From: Clostridiales bacterium
Lineage (GTDB): Bacteria; Bacillota; Clostridia; Lachnospirales; Lachnospiraceae
DNA: 64,000 nt
Direction of reading: 5' to 3'
Assembly (NCBI GenBank): GCA_020860715.1
Contig: JAJBTU010000004.1
Location: forward strand, 1 to 64,000
Shown here: positions 36,641 to 46,309 of the stretch, piece by piece
Numbering within the stretch: the first letter of the stretch is position 1
How the letters are laid out: every line of letters begins with the position of its first letter
The notes under the pieces: model-generated
What the model was told of the DNA's origin: nothing
Databases searched by the model: none
The model's input: the letters and a program-made list of their open reading frames with translations, nothing else
Translations under genes and position numbers: made by a program

Positions 36641-37480
36641 ATGCGAATGAATCAGAGAGGGCTGGTCACAGCCCTGTTGTGCGTTGCTTTCACGATGCTT
36701 TTTGGATGCGCGAAGGAGGAGCCGCTGTATACGGCGGGGCTTACAGCACAGACAGAGACGGAGAGCGCAGGCAAAGCGGATTCTGCTGCGGCGGAAGATG
36801 CTGCTGATGCCGCGGCTGATGAGGCTGCCGGCGGCACTTCCGTGGAAGGAACGACTGACGGCACAGGTTTGTCCGGTACGCTTGCAGGTCTGGATACAGG
36901 GACGGAACCTTTACCGGATACAGCCGAAATGCAGACGGAAGCAGCCGCAGGATATGTCTATGTCTGCGGCGCAGTGAAAGAGCCGGGGGTCTATCCGATC
37001 ACGGCGGATATGCGCGTCTGTGATGCGGTGAAGCTGGCCGGAGGCTTTTCTCCGGAGGCCGATGAGGAATGGCTGAATCAGGCCGCGGCAGTCAGCGACG
37101 GACAGAAACTTTATATCTATACAACGGAAGAGACGGATCTGATGCGCGCGTCGGGGATGTCTGCGGAAGGGCTGAGCGGTACATCGGATGCGGCGGCATC
37201 CGGGAGCGCAGGCAGTGCTTCGGCGGACGGTACAGACAGCACAGCGGCGGCAGGCGCGGGGACAGGGACTTCCGGCACGGAGGACTCCGGGAAGGTGAAC
37301 CTGAACACAGCTGCCCGCGATGAGCTGATGACGCTGCCGGGGATCGGAGAGTCAAAAGCGGACGCGATTCTTTCGTACCGGGAGGAGCACGGCGCGTTTG
37401 CGTCGATTGAGGAGATCCAGAATATTTCCGGGATTAAGAGCGGTGTGTTTTCGCAGATAAAGGATTTTATAACGGTGTAG
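36641..37480 (+). CDS. comEA: ComEA-type DNA-binding competence lipoprotein
   Basis: The N-terminus carries a lipobox (TMLFGC) rather than the plain membrane helix of Bacillus ComEA. A low-complexity Ala/Thr/Glu stretch leads to an SLBB domain (VYVCGAVKEPGVYPI ... DGQKLYIYTTEE, ~105-165), a second Ser/Ala/Gly linker, and a C-terminal double helix-hairpin-helix (VNLNTAARDELMTLPGIGES, IQNISGIKSG) that binds incoming DNA. The 279 residues fit the Clostridia form. comEC lies 3.5 kb downstream on the same strand. Confidence 0.85.
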   Translation: MRMNQRGLVTALLCVAFTMLFGCAKEEPLYTAGLTAQTETESAGKADSAAAEDAADAAADEAAGGTSVEGTTDGTGLSGTLAGLDTGTEPLPDTAEMQTEAAAGYVYVCGAVKEPGVYPITADMRVCDAVKLAGGFSPEADEEWLNQAAAVSDGQKLYIYTTEETDLMRASGMSAEGLSGTSDAAASGSAGSASADGTDSTAAAGAGTGTSGTEDSGKVNLNTAARDELMTLPGIGESKADAILSYREEHGAFASIEEIQNISGIKSGVFSQIKDFITV

Positions 37481-37584
37481 CAGCAGCCCGTCGACGGGCA
37501 GGCGCCGATCAGAGGATTTATAATAATATCGACAGTTGTGCTGCAGTGAGCAGCCGCAGGCTTTTGGGCAGTGAGGAGAAGAGC

Positions 37585-38274
37585 ATGGCGAAGAGAGTTC
37601 TGGTAGTAGATGATGAGAAACTGATTGTGAAGGGGATCCGCTTCAGCCTGGAGCAGGACGATATGGAAGTGGACTGCGCGTATGACGGCGAGGAGGCGGT
37701 CCGGCTGGCGAAGGAGAATCATTACGATATCATTCTTCTGGATCTGATGCTGCCGAAGCTGGACGGCCTGGAGGTATGCCAGCAGGTGCGGGAATTCTCG
37801 GATGTGCCCATCGTCATGCTGACCGCCAAGGGGGATGATATGGACAAGATCATGGGCCTGGAATACGGTGCGGACGATTATATTACAAAGCCTTTCAATA
37901 TTCTGGAAGTCAAGGCCAGACTGAAAGCCATCATCCGCCGGACCTCACAGAAAAACCAGCCGGAGCCAAAGGGCAAGACCGTTGAGGTGGGGGATCTGGT
38001 GCTCGACTGTGACGGCAGGAGAGTCAGTGTTGCCGGCAAGGAAGTGAATCTTACGACAAAGGAATTCGATCTTCTTGAACTGCTTGTATTTAATCCGAAT
38101 AAAGTGTACAGCAGGGAGAGCCTTCTGAATACGGTGTGGGGATATGAGTATCCGGGAGACGTGAGGACTGTGGATGTGCATATCCGCCGCCTGCGTGAGA
38201 AGATCGAGGCGAACCCGAGCGAACCGAAATACGTTCATACGAAGTGGGGAGTGGGTTATTATTTCCAGCATTAA
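37585..38274 (+). CDS. OmpR/PhoB-family response regulator (229 aa)
   Basis: ATG 37585 follows GTGAGGAGAAG. The receiver domain has the acidic pocket VVDDE (D9, D10), the phospho-acceptor D53 in LLDLMLP, LTAKG and TKPFN. The C-terminal winged helix ends in TVDVHIRRLREKIE and VHTKWGVGYYF. Its 3' end overlaps the frame of the histidine kinase, so the two are coupled. Location between comEA and comEC suggests, but does not prove, a role in competence or envelope control. Confidence 0.92.
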   Translation: MAKRVLVVDDEKLIVKGIRFSLEQDDMEVDCAYDGEEAVRLAKENHYDIILLDLMLPKLDGLEVCQQVREFSDVPIVMLTAKGDDMDKIMGLEYGADDYITKPFNILEVKARLKAIIRRTSQKNQPEPKGKTVEVGDLVLDCDGRRVSVAGKEVNLTTKEFDLLELLVFNPNKVYSRESLLNTVWGYEYPGDVRTVDVHIRRLREKIEANPSEPKYVHTKWGVGYYFQH

Positions 38275-39691
38275 GCTCATCGCAAAAAAGTATTTTAAAA
38301 GCCTGCAGGCGCGGATTTTCCTGCTGTTCATTCTGGTTGGAGTGACGCCTGTTCTTTTGATGCGTTATGTGGTCGTGACCAGCTATGTATCTCAGACTGT
38401 GGAGCAGAAGGCGCAGCTTCTGGAGCGGCAGTGCCAGCAGATCCTGGATCAGATCGAGGACTCCGGATATATGCACGGAAGCTCCTCGGATCAGGTGGAC
38501 CGTCTGATTGATCAGATGGCTTCGCTGTATTCCGGGCGGGTGATTCTGGTCAACAGCAGCTTCTGTATTATCAAAGACACCTACGAGATCGATGTGGACA
38601 AGGTCATCATCTCGGAGGAGGTACTTCTTACTTTTCTTGGAACAAATTCTACAAACTACGACGAGGACAATCAGTTTCTGGAGATGACGATTCCGATCAC
38701 CAACGGAGAGACAGGTGAGACAGAAGGAATCATGATCATCAGCGTTCCGACACTGGACATCGCGAACGGCAAATCCGGCCTTGGCATGATCGTATTCCAG
38801 ATGGAGGTGGTATTCTGCATCCTGATTCTCGGCGTGGCATTTTATGTTTCCCGGATCCTGACAAGACCGTTCGGGAAGATCACACAGTCTCTGGAAGATG
38901 TCGCAGGCGTGAACGACGAGGAGATCTCGATTCCGGATTATACCGAGACACAGCTTCTGGCGGAAGCGTACAACCGCATGCTGAACCGTATGAAGGTGCA
39001 GGAGGAATCGCGGCAGGAGTTTGTCTCTAACGTCTCGCATGAACTGAAGACGCCGATCACGTCCATGAAAGTGCTGGCAGATTCGCTTCTGGCGCAGGAG
39101 GATGCGCCGGTTGAACTGTACAGGGAATTTATGAGCGATATCGCGGAAGAGGTTGACCGTGAGAATAAGATTATTTCCGATCTGCTCTCTCTGGTCAAGA
39201 TGGATAAGCGGTCCTCGGATCTTCACATCGAGGAGACGAACATCAATCAGCTGATTGAGCTGGTGCTGAAGAGACTGCGCCCGATTGCGGATACGCGGGA
39301 TATCGACCTTGTGCTGGAGAGTTTCAAGCCGATTCTGGCCGAGGTGGATGAGACGAGGATGACGCTCGCCGTTTCCAATCTGATTGAGAACGGCATTAAA
39401 TACAATAAAGAAGGCGGATGGGTGCACATCTCGCTGAATGTGGACAACAAATATTTTTATGTCAAGGTAGAGGACTCCGGGATCGGAATTCCGGAAGAGG
39501 CACAGGAACACATTTTTGAGCGCTTTTATCGTGCGGACAAATCTCATTCCCGGGAGATCGGCGGCACCGGACTCGGACTGGCGATCACACGGAGCGCGGT
39601 GCTGATGCACCACGGGGCGATCAAGGTGTACAGCAGGGAGGGCGAGGGCACGACCTTTACCGTGCGTGTCCCGCTGAAGTTTGTGCCTTAA
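38174..39691 (+). CDS. sensor histidine kinase
   Basis: The only in-frame ATG (38174) lies well inside the response-regulator gene. The true start may be a rare ATT near 38258, behind GGGGAGTGGG, since homologous proteins begin just before KKYFKSLQARIF. Domains in order: membrane helix, extracellular sensor (~60-200), second helix (MEVVFCILILGVAFYV), HAMP, H-box FVSNVSHELKTPITSM, N-box NLIENGIKYNKEGG, and G-boxes DSGIGIPEEA and GGTGLGLAI. It should phosphorylate the adjacent regulator in response to an envelope or external signal. Confidence 0.88.
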   Translation: MCISAACVRRSRRTRANRNTFIRSGEWVIISSIKLIAKKYFKSLQARIFLLFILVGVTPVLLMRYVVVTSYVSQTVEQKAQLLERQCQQILDQIEDSGYMHGSSSDQVDRLIDQMASLYSGRVILVNSSFCIIKDTYEIDVDKVIISEEVLLTFLGTNSTNYDEDNQFLEMTIPITNGETGETEGIMIISVPTLDIANGKSGLGMIVFQMEVVFCILILGVAFYVSRILTRPFGKITQSLEDVAGVNDEEISIPDYTETQLLAEAYNRMLNRMKVQEESRQEFVSNVSHELKTPITSMKVLADSLLAQEDAPVELYREFMSDIAEEVDRENKIISDLLSLVKMDKRSSDLHIEETNINQLIELVLKRLRPIADTRDIDLVLESFKPILAEVDETRMTLAVSNLIENGIKYNKEGGWVHISLNVDNKYFYVKVEDSGIGIPEEAQEHIFERFYRADKSHSREIGGTGLGLAITRSAVLMHHGAIKVYSREGEGTTFTVRVPLKFVP

Positions 39692-39776
39692 GAGGAAAAG
39701 GATGGGAGTCATTGAGACTTTTCCCGTAATTGTGCGGGCATGGAACAGTTGTGAATGATATTTGTGGAGGTTGCAG

Positions 39777-40973
39777 GTGAGCAGAAACAAGCCGTTTTTT
39801 GCAATGCCCGTACTGATGGCCGTGCTGGCTGCCGTACTGTTGCTGACAGGCGGCTGCGGCCGGACCGATGAGGAGCAGAGCAGCAGTTATATCATTTATT
39901 ATAAGAATCCATCGGGGACAAGCCTGTATGAGGTGGCCTATATCCCGGCTGCGGAGACGTTTGATGAGATGGTGACGGAACTGATGGGGCAGCTTTCCAC
40001 GGTGCCGGCAGACGCGTCTTATACCAGCGCGCTTCCATCTGAAGTCACGTATCAGGGCTATGAGCGCGGCATTGACGCGCTGCGGATTGATTTTTCCGGC
40101 GATTACTATGATATGAACAATACGACTGAGGTGCTGCTGCGGGCGGCCGTGGTCAAGACGATTGTCCAGATACCGGGCGTGACCAGGGTGATGATCACGG
40201 TAAATTCAGAACAGCTGACGGACGCAAACGGCGAGGCAATTGAGGCGATGGACGCGGAGACCTTTATTGATACCAAGGATGGCGGGATCAATTCCTACCA
40301 GACTGCGTCGCTGATCCTGTATTTCCCGAATCAGGACGGAGTCATGCTGCAGAAGGAAGTGCGAAGCGTGGACTATTCCAGCAACATGGTGCTGGAGCGG
40401 GTCGTGGTGGAACAGCTGATGGCAGGCTCGGAGTCCGCGGATCGAAAGGCGGTATTCAACTCGGCCACGGAGATTCTGGATATTTCGACGAAAAACGGGA
40501 TCTGTACGCTCAATTTCAGCGCGGCTTTCAACGAGCGCCCGGCGGAGAACGCGCCGTCAGCCGAAGCGGCGCTGTATGCGATCGTCAATTCCATCTGTGA
40601 GACTGCAGATGATGTGAACGGAGTGAAATTTACCGTGGAGGGGTCGGGCAACGTCCTGTTCTGGGATGAGATCGACCTCGGCAACGTATTTATTATGAAC
40701 GAAACGGTCATCGAGACGGAGACTCTGGAGACGGAGAACATGGCGGATTCTACAGAGGCTCTGGCTGAAAATGCCGGCGAAACGGAGGCTTCCGGCACAG
40801 ACGGCGGCGACCGGGAAGACGCGGAGGTACAGGCTGTGTCCGGATCGGATTCTTCCGATGCGGACATCGCGGATCCGGCAGGAGAAGAAGAAAGTGCTTC
40901 CGCAGCCGAACAGGCGGAAACGGAATCCGTCTCAGGCGCGGACAGTGATCAGGTGCTTGCCGGAGTGAACTGA
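39777..40973 (+). CDS. GerMN-domain lipoprotein (398 aa)
   Basis: GTG 39777 lies 6 nt after GGAGG, giving a signal peptide with lipobox LLTGGC. Two GerMN-type domains follow (IYYKNPSGTSLYEVAYIP ... GVTRVMITVNS and LILYFPNQDGVMLQKEVR ... TADDVNGVKFTVEG). The C-terminal ~90 residues are a disordered acidic Glu/Ser/Ala tail. GerMN lipoproteins are known from spore germination and cortex assembly, and also occur beside two-component systems. It closely follows the kinase gene and precedes comEC by 19 nt. Confidence 0.85.
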   Translation: MSRNKPFFAMPVLMAVLAAVLLLTGGCGRTDEEQSSSYIIYYKNPSGTSLYEVAYIPAAETFDEMVTELMGQLSTVPADASYTSALPSEVTYQGYERGIDALRIDFSGDYYDMNNTTEVLLRAAVVKTIVQIPGVTRVMITVNSEQLTDANGEAIEAMDAETFIDTKDGGINSYQTASLILYFPNQDGVMLQKEVRSVDYSSNMVLERVVVEQLMAGSESADRKAVFNSATEILDISTKNGICTLNFSAAFNERPAENAPSAEAALYAIVNSICETADDVNGVKFTVEGSGNVLFWDEIDLGNVFIMNETVIETETLETENMADSTEALAENAGETEASGTDGGDREDAEVQAVSGSDSSDADIADPAGEEESASAAEQAETESVSGADSDQVLAGVN

Positions 40974-40992
40974 ATATTTAGGGGATGGTGCG

Positions 40993-43662
40993 ATGAAAAA
41001 ACGACCGCTGGCTCTGCTGTGTCTGGCGGCCGCAGTCATCCTGGCTCTGATCGGAGGCGCGCGCAGCATCGAACGAGACCGCGCGCTTACAGGGGTGCAG
41101 GAGTTTCTGACAAAGACCGCCGGCACGGACGGCGCACTCACATTTGAGGGCACCGTGACGGAAATCAATGCAGTATCTGAAGGCATTCGCCTTTCTGTAA
41201 ATTCTATTATTCTATATACCAATGAGGAACAGATCGGTTCTTTATCATCCGACTTAAAGATTATCATGACAATAGAATCTGAGGATTTTCTGCCGGGAGA
41301 CCGTGTGCGTGTGACAGGCACCTGCCGGCTGTTCGAGGCGGCCGGCAATCCGGGACAGTTTGACGCAGTCAGCTATTATTTTGCGCGCAGTACCGTGGCA
41401 CGGATTACGAACCCGAATGTGACCCTCATGATACCAGGCCCGCCCGGATTATCCCGGATGCTGGCCCGTTTTCGCCGTGCTCTGCGGTATTCCTACATGA
41501 AAATTCTGGAAGAAAAAGCGGCCCGCACGGTATCTGCCATCAGCCTCGGTGAAAAAAGTTTTATGGAGCAGGAGTGGAAGCAGCTTTATCAGGAGGGCGG
41601 CATCGCACACATTATTTCCATCAGCGGCCTGCACATCAGTATGATCGGGATGTGCGTCTACAGGCTGCTGCGGCGGCTGCGCCTGCCGTTTTTGATCGCG
41701 GCCGTTCCGGCGGCCGCGGTGGTGGTCCTGTATGCGCTGATGTCCGGATTCGGGATCTCCGCCGTACGTGCCTGCCTGATGTTTGTGATCTGGCTGGGCG
41801 CGCAGATCGTGGGGCGAAAGTATGACATGCTGACAGCCGCGGCGGCTGCGGCGGCTGTGGTTCTGGCTGGAAACGGCCGGGCGGCGTCGCAGTCCTCCTT
41901 CTTGCTCTCATTCGGCGCGATTCTCTCCATTGCTCTGCTTGTGCCGCGGCTCGCGGCTGTGAACCCGTTCCGCCGAAGACCGCCGTCGCCAGAGAATGGC
42001 AGCTGCGCGTGTACGCAGAAGCAGCATGGCGGACACCTGCCAAAGAGAGCGGCGGATATCCTGCGCCGGGGCGCGGCTGGCGGGTGGGACGCCGTCTGCG
42101 GGAGCGCGGGAGTCTGGCTCGGCCTGCTTCCGGTCACGCTCCGGTTCTTTTATCAGACGGAGCCCTGGAGCATCCTGGTCAATCTGGCCGTGATCCCGCT
42201 GATGTCCGCGCTGATGGCCTCCGGCCTGATTTCCGGCCTGGCCGGCCTGGTCAGCGTCCCGCTCGGCACATTCCTTGCAGCACCGGTCTATTATCTTCTG
42301 GGGCTTTTTGAGGGACTGTGCACCATCGAGCAGCAGCTGCCCGGCGCAGTCTGGATCGCGGGCTGCCCCGCGCTCTGGAAGACGGCGGCGTATTATGCGC
42401 TGTTGGCGGCCGCCGCGGGCCTGACTGGAAAAACTGCCGCGAAATCGAACGGAAAGGCCGCCGCGGGCCTGACTGGAAAAACCGCCGCGAAATTGCCCGG
42501 AAAGGCCGCCGCGGAACGAAGCGGTGTACGCGGGAAATGGCCGGGGCGGCAAAAGAAGAGCAGAGACACACACAGCAACATGCGCAGAGACACACACAGC
42601 AACATGCGCGGAGACACACACAGAAACACACAAAGAAACATACAAAAAAAGATGTACAGGGTCTGGCTTGCCGCCGCCGCGCTTGGCATCTGTCTTCTGG
42701 CCGTACGCCCGCGCAGCGGTCTTACCGCGGTCAGTCTGGACGTCGGACAGGGGGACGGGGCGCTGCTTATGCTGCCGGACGGCACCAACTGTCTGATCGA
42801 CGGCGGGAGCAGCTCGGTGAGCAGCCTCTGGGAATACCGGATCAGTCAGACGATCAAATATTACGGGATCAGCCGGCTGGACTATATCTTTCTCTCCCAT
42901 GCCGACAGCGATCATATCAGCGGAATACAGGAATATCTGGAAGAGTATCTGCCCGGCTTTGCGGGCGCGAACGCACATGGGATTACCCTAAAGAATCTTG
43001 TCCTGCCGCCGACGGCCGATGCGGCGGATTTTGAAGAACTGACTGCAGAAGCCGAAAGAGCCGGAGTCCCGGTGCTCCGGATGGAAGCGGGCGGCAGCGT
43101 CGGAAGCACGTCCGCCGGGTCAAATACAGCTGCCGGGACGACGCCCGCCGCCGGGACAGATACAGCAGCCGGGACGACGCCCGCCGCCGGGACAGATACA
43201 GCAGCCGGGACGACGCCCGCCGCCGGGACAGACACAGGCACCGGGACAGGATGGTCCCTCACCTGTCTTGCTCCTTCCTCGGATGCCCTGTCCGGGGACA
43301 AAAATGAGGATTCCATGGTGCTTATGCTGCGGTATGGCTCTTTTCGGATGCTGTTTACCGGCGACCTGGAGGGGGACGCCGAGGCGGCGCTCGCCGCATC
43401 CGGGGCGGACCTTTCCTGTGATGTGCTGAAGGTCGGTCACCACGGATCCAAAGGCGCCTCATCTGAAGCGTTCCTTCTGGCTGCGTCTCCTTCCTTTGGA
43501 ATCATTTCCTGCGGGAAGAACAACCGCTATGGTCATCCCGCTGCCGCCGCTTTGGAAAGGCTGTATGCGGCAGACGTGATTTTATATATGACCATGGACT
43601 GCGGTGCGGTAACGGTACGAAGCGACGGAAGCCGCTACAGGATAACGGGCTTCCTGGGATAA
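40993..43662 (+). CDS. comEC: ComEC/Rec2 DNA-uptake channel
   Basis: The inner-membrane channel for transforming DNA. An N-terminal OB-like domain (~40-150) is followed by the competence domain with many helices (IAHIISISGLHISMIGM, FGISAVRACLMFVIWLGA) and a C-terminal metallo-beta-lactamase-like domain (SLDVGQGDGALLMLPDG, LSHADSDHISG, VLKVGHHGSKGASSEAF). At 889 residues it is longer than usual because of three repeat-built linkers: two 45-bp-type Ala/Gly/Lys repeats (~42415-42520), 24-bp THSNMR repeats (~42562-42630) and three perfect 36-bp repeats (43132-43239). Confidence 0.9.
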   Translation: MKKRPLALLCLAAAVILALIGGARSIERDRALTGVQEFLTKTAGTDGALTFEGTVTEINAVSEGIRLSVNSIILYTNEEQIGSLSSDLKIIMTIESEDFLPGDRVRVTGTCRLFEAAGNPGQFDAVSYYFARSTVARITNPNVTLMIPGPPGLSRMLARFRRALRYSYMKILEEKAARTVSAISLGEKSFMEQEWKQLYQEGGIAHIISISGLHISMIGMCVYRLLRRLRLPFLIAAVPAAAVVVLYALMSGFGISAVRACLMFVIWLGAQIVGRKYDMLTAAAAAAAVVLAGNGRAASQSSFLLSFGAILSIALLVPRLAAVNPFRRRPPSPENGSCACTQKQHGGHLPKRAADILRRGAAGGWDAVCGSAGVWLGLLPVTLRFFYQTEPWSILVNLAVIPLMSALMASGLISGLAGLVSVPLGTFLAAPVYYLLGLFEGLCTIEQQLPGAVWIAGCPALWKTAAYYALLAAAAGLTGKTAAKSNGKAAAGLTGKTAAKLPGKAAAERSGVRGKWPGRQKKSRDTHSNMRRDTHSNMRGDTHRNTQRNIQKKMYRVWLAAAALGICLLAVRPRSGLTAVSLDVGQGDGALLMLPDGTNCLIDGGSSSVSSLWEYRISQTIKYYGISRLDYIFLSHADSDHISGIQEYLEEYLPGFAGANAHGITLKNLVLPPTADAADFEELTAEAERAGVPVLRMEAGGSVGSTSAGSNTAAGTTPAAGTDTAAGTTPAAGTDTAAGTTPAAGTDTGTGTGWSLTCLAPSSDALSGDKNEDSMVLMLRYGSFRMLFTGDLEGDAEAALAASGADLSCDVLKVGHHGSKGASSEAFLLAASPSFGIISCGKNNRYGHPAAAALERLYAADVILYMTMDCGAVTVRSDGSRYRITGFLG
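43132..43239 (+). repeat. three 36-bp tandem repeats inside comEC
   Basis: Units at 43132-43167, 43168-43203 and 43204-43239 each encode AGTTPAAGTDTA (the last ends TG). Copies 1 and 2 are identical, and the third differs by a few bases at its end. They lie in a surface loop of the beta-lactamase-like domain, and their near identity implies recent slippage expansion. Confidence 0.85.
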
Positions 43663-43729
43663 GACGGAAATGGGGGGAGTATAAGACAAAAAGGGCAGGA
43701 CGGTTGGGAAACCGCCCTGCCGGATGGGA

Positions 43730-45841
43730 TCATAAACGTTCAAATACCGGCATATATTCGATCGGCGCATCCACCGTCACGGTGCGGCCGCCCGCGTATA
43801 CCTCGCCGGTGCGCGTCAGCTTCCAGCTGCCCTCCGGCAGATAGACGCTGCGCGAAAACTGGTTCAGATAAAGGATCGGAGCCACCAGATATCTGCTTCC
43901 GAACATATACTGGTCGGAGAGTTCCCAGCACGCTGCGTCATCCGGAAATTCGTAGAACATGGTGCGGATCAGCGGAGAGCCGTTCTCATGCGCTTCCCGG
44001 TAGAGATCGCGGATGTAGTCGTGCATGGAAATCCGCAGGTCATAATAGCTGCGCATGATGCGGTAGTTGTCCTCGCCGTAGCTCCACAGCTCATTCGGCT
44101 GCCCGGTATGCAGATAGCCGCCGCCCCAGTCGCGGTCGTCAAGCGGCGGGATGTCGTAGGGACCGCGGTCGCCGTGCATCCGCAGCACTGCCGAATAGAC
44201 GGCAAACTGGTACCAGCGGATCAGAAGCTGGCGGAAATCGGGATCATTGACATCGTCTGTCATAAAACCGCCGATGTCGGTGGTCCACCACGGAATGCCG
44301 GCGAGCCCCATGTTCAGACCGGCCTGCAGCTGGTCACGGAACGCCTCGAAGGTGCTGGGTACGTCGCCGGACCAGATCACATTGCCGTATTTCTGGCTGC
44401 CTGCCCAGCCGCAGCGGAGCAGGTTGACGATACCATTGCACGCGTTGGACGAAGGAGCTTCCCCGGCACAGGAACTGTCCGCTGCGTTATCAGGGCAGGA
44501 AGACCGTTTCTGCCCGTATAGCTGACTCATATTGTCATAGAAAATCCGGCTGTACATCTGCGGGTAAAGGTTGCTGCAGGAGAGCGCCGGCCCCGCGCAG
44601 TAGCGGTAGTTGTCGAAATCATAGACACCCATATCCGGCTCGGAGTTGTCCAGCCAGAACGCATCGATGCCGTAGTCGTAATAATTCTTTTTGCAGACAT
44701 TCCAGACGTACTCGGCGGTCGCGGGATTGAACGGGTCGATCTCTACGCAGTCGCCCTGATAGTCATAGGTCTGCGGCTCACCGCGGTCGGTCTTCATCAG
44801 AAGCCCCTGCTCGAACATCGGCTCGAAATTCTCGCTCCTGCGGTCCACAGACGGCCAGATTGAGACAATGACTTTGATGCCCATCGCATGCAGCTCGTCC
44901 ACCATGGCCTTCGGATCCGGCCAGTATGTCTTATCGAACTTCCAGTCGCCCTGTACGGTCCAGTGGAAGAAGTCAATTACGATCTGATCAATGTGGATGC
45001 CCTCTTCCTGATACCGGTGAGCGACTTCCAGCACCTCCGCCTGCGTGCGGTAACGCAGCTTGCACTGCCACAGCCCCATGCGGTCCTCCGGGAACATCGG
45101 CGCATGCCCGGTCACCGCGGTGTAGGAAGCCAGAATCTCCTTCGGCGTATCCGCGGCCGTGAGCCAGTAGTCCATCTGTTTCGTCGAGCGGGCGATCCAT
45201 TCGGTATAATTTTTGCCGAAGGTCACACGGCCGACCGCCGGGTTGTTCCAGAGAAAACCGTAGCCCAGCGAGGAGACGGCAAACGGAATGGTGATCTGCG
45301 AGTTCCGCTGTTCAAGTTCCAGCACGCTTCCCTTGTGGTCAAGCCAGGGCTGCTGGTACTGCCCCATACCAAACAGCTTTTCATTGTCATTGCTTTCAAA
45401 TTTCAGATTCAGGCTGTAATAGTCGCTGCCCATGATGCCCTTCCATTCGCGGCTGACGATTTTCAGACAGCGGCTTTCCCGGGAAATGGTACCGTCATAA
45501 TTGCGGCTGTATTCGCGCAAAAACAGCACGTCATCTTTATAATAGGAAACGACTCCCGTCCAGTTGACAACGGCCCGAATCCGTCCGTTTGTAATCATGG
45601 CACAGCCCTTATCGCCCAAATGCGCATCAGAGCCGCTCAATCCGCGCCATTCGCCGGGAGCAAACACCTCAACCTTTGCCTCTGTCTGTTCCGGAGTCTC
45701 GGTCAGCGCCCAGTCCTGATGCAGGATCTCCGGGCACATCGTGGCGCGCACCCGCAGGGAATCCTTTCCCCACGCCTCAATCCGCAGCGTCTCACCCAGC
45801 CGGCGCGCAACGAGAGCGCCGTTGTCATTGATAAATTTCAT
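43730..45841 (-). CDS. glycoside hydrolase family 31 (alpha-xylosidase/alpha-glucosidase type)
   Basis: A 703-residue retaining glycosidase. An N-terminal beta-sandwich precedes a (beta/alpha)8 barrel with the nucleophile Asp in DAFWLDNSEPD and further conserved pieces KVIVSIWPSVDRRSENFEP, WSGDVPSTFEAF and GIPWWTTDIGG; a C-terminal beta domain with MFGSRYLVAPIL follows. No signal peptide, so it acts on imported oligosaccharides. The length and the WTVQGDWKFD segment fit the alpha-xylosidase branch, but alpha-glucosidase cannot be excluded. It is a single gene with GAGAAAGAC before the ATG. Confidence 0.88.
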   Translation of the reverse strand: MKFINDNGALVARRLGETLRIEAWGKDSLRVRATMCPEILHQDWALTETPEQTEAKVEVFAPGEWRGLSGSDAHLGDKGCAMITNGRIRAVVNWTGVVSYYKDDVLFLREYSRNYDGTISRESRCLKIVSREWKGIMGSDYYSLNLKFESNDNEKLFGMGQYQQPWLDHKGSVLELEQRNSQITIPFAVSSLGYGFLWNNPAVGRVTFGKNYTEWIARSTKQMDYWLTAADTPKEILASYTAVTGHAPMFPEDRMGLWQCKLRYRTQAEVLEVAHRYQEEGIHIDQIVIDFFHWTVQGDWKFDKTYWPDPKAMVDELHAMGIKVIVSIWPSVDRRSENFEPMFEQGLLMKTDRGEPQTYDYQGDCVEIDPFNPATAEYVWNVCKKNYYDYGIDAFWLDNSEPDMGVYDFDNYRYCAGPALSCSNLYPQMYSRIFYDNMSQLYGQKRSSCPDNAADSSCAGEAPSSNACNGIVNLLRCGWAGSQKYGNVIWSGDVPSTFEAFRDQLQAGLNMGLAGIPWWTTDIGGFMTDDVNDPDFRQLLIRWYQFAVYSAVLRMHGDRGPYDIPPLDDRDWGGGYLHTGQPNELWSYGEDNYRIMRSYYDLRISMHDYIRDLYREAHENGSPLIRTMFYEFPDDAACWELSDQYMFGSRYLVAPILYLNQFSRSVYLPEGSWKLTRTGEVYAGGRTVTVDAPIEYMPVFERL

Positions 45842-46088
45842 AGTCTTTCTCCTTCTTGTCCCAGTAAAATGATGGTGCCATCCATTTCCTGCTTTATAGA
45901 AACTTCGTTCCGATCAGGCAAAAAACGCCCGGCCAGCGGTTTAAAAAGCGGTTTTATTCTATCATGGAATTTCCGCGCATACAATCAGAAAATAAAGAGA
46001 ATATGCTGGCGGTACCGGCCGGGGAGACGGGAGAAAAACGAGGGGAGAATGTCGGGGCGGACAGAAAAAATTTTGGCTTACAGGAGGA

Positions 46089-46156
46089 GTTTTGCAAAAA
46101 AATATCGGATTTTGCAAAACAAGCGCCTTTACAAACGGAAAACTTTGTGCTAGTAT
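46089..46156 (+). promoter_or_regulatory. symporter promoter with upstream dyad
   Basis: TTTACA (46128-46133) and TAGTAT (46151-46156) are 17 nt apart. Directly upstream lies a perfect 11-bp inverted repeat, GTTTTGCAAAA (46089-46099) and TTTTGCAAAAC (46110-46120), centred about one helical turn before the -35 box, in a position suitable for a regulator. Confidence 0.6.
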
Positions 46157-46200
46157 AAACGTAAATTTTGAAACGTAACAGAGCAAAGGATGATTGCTTC

Positions 46201-46243
46201 GCAGGTGAAGGCTGATTGTTCAGATTTTCACCTGCATTTTTTT
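46201..46243 (+). terminator. leader terminator / attenuator before symporter
   Basis: GCAGGTGAA pairs with TTCACCTGC (stem 46201-46209/46227-46235) and is followed by ATTTTTTT. It lies between the promoter and the symporter ATG, so it would stop most transcripts unless antitermination occurs. Confidence 0.75.
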
Positions 46244-46309
46244 ATGCAGAACCAGACAGGACTGTATGGAACGATTACGTTTTAAAAAATGTTTGAGGAG
46301 GAAGAGATT

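Noticed and set aside
41908-43034. Overlapping ORFs on both strands of comEC
   Set aside because: They arise from low-complexity GC-rich repeat DNA and have no ribosome sites or recognisable domains.
43132-43239. Regular 36-bp repeats resembling a CRISPR array
   Set aside because: Units are directly adjacent with no spacers and are translated in frame within comEC.
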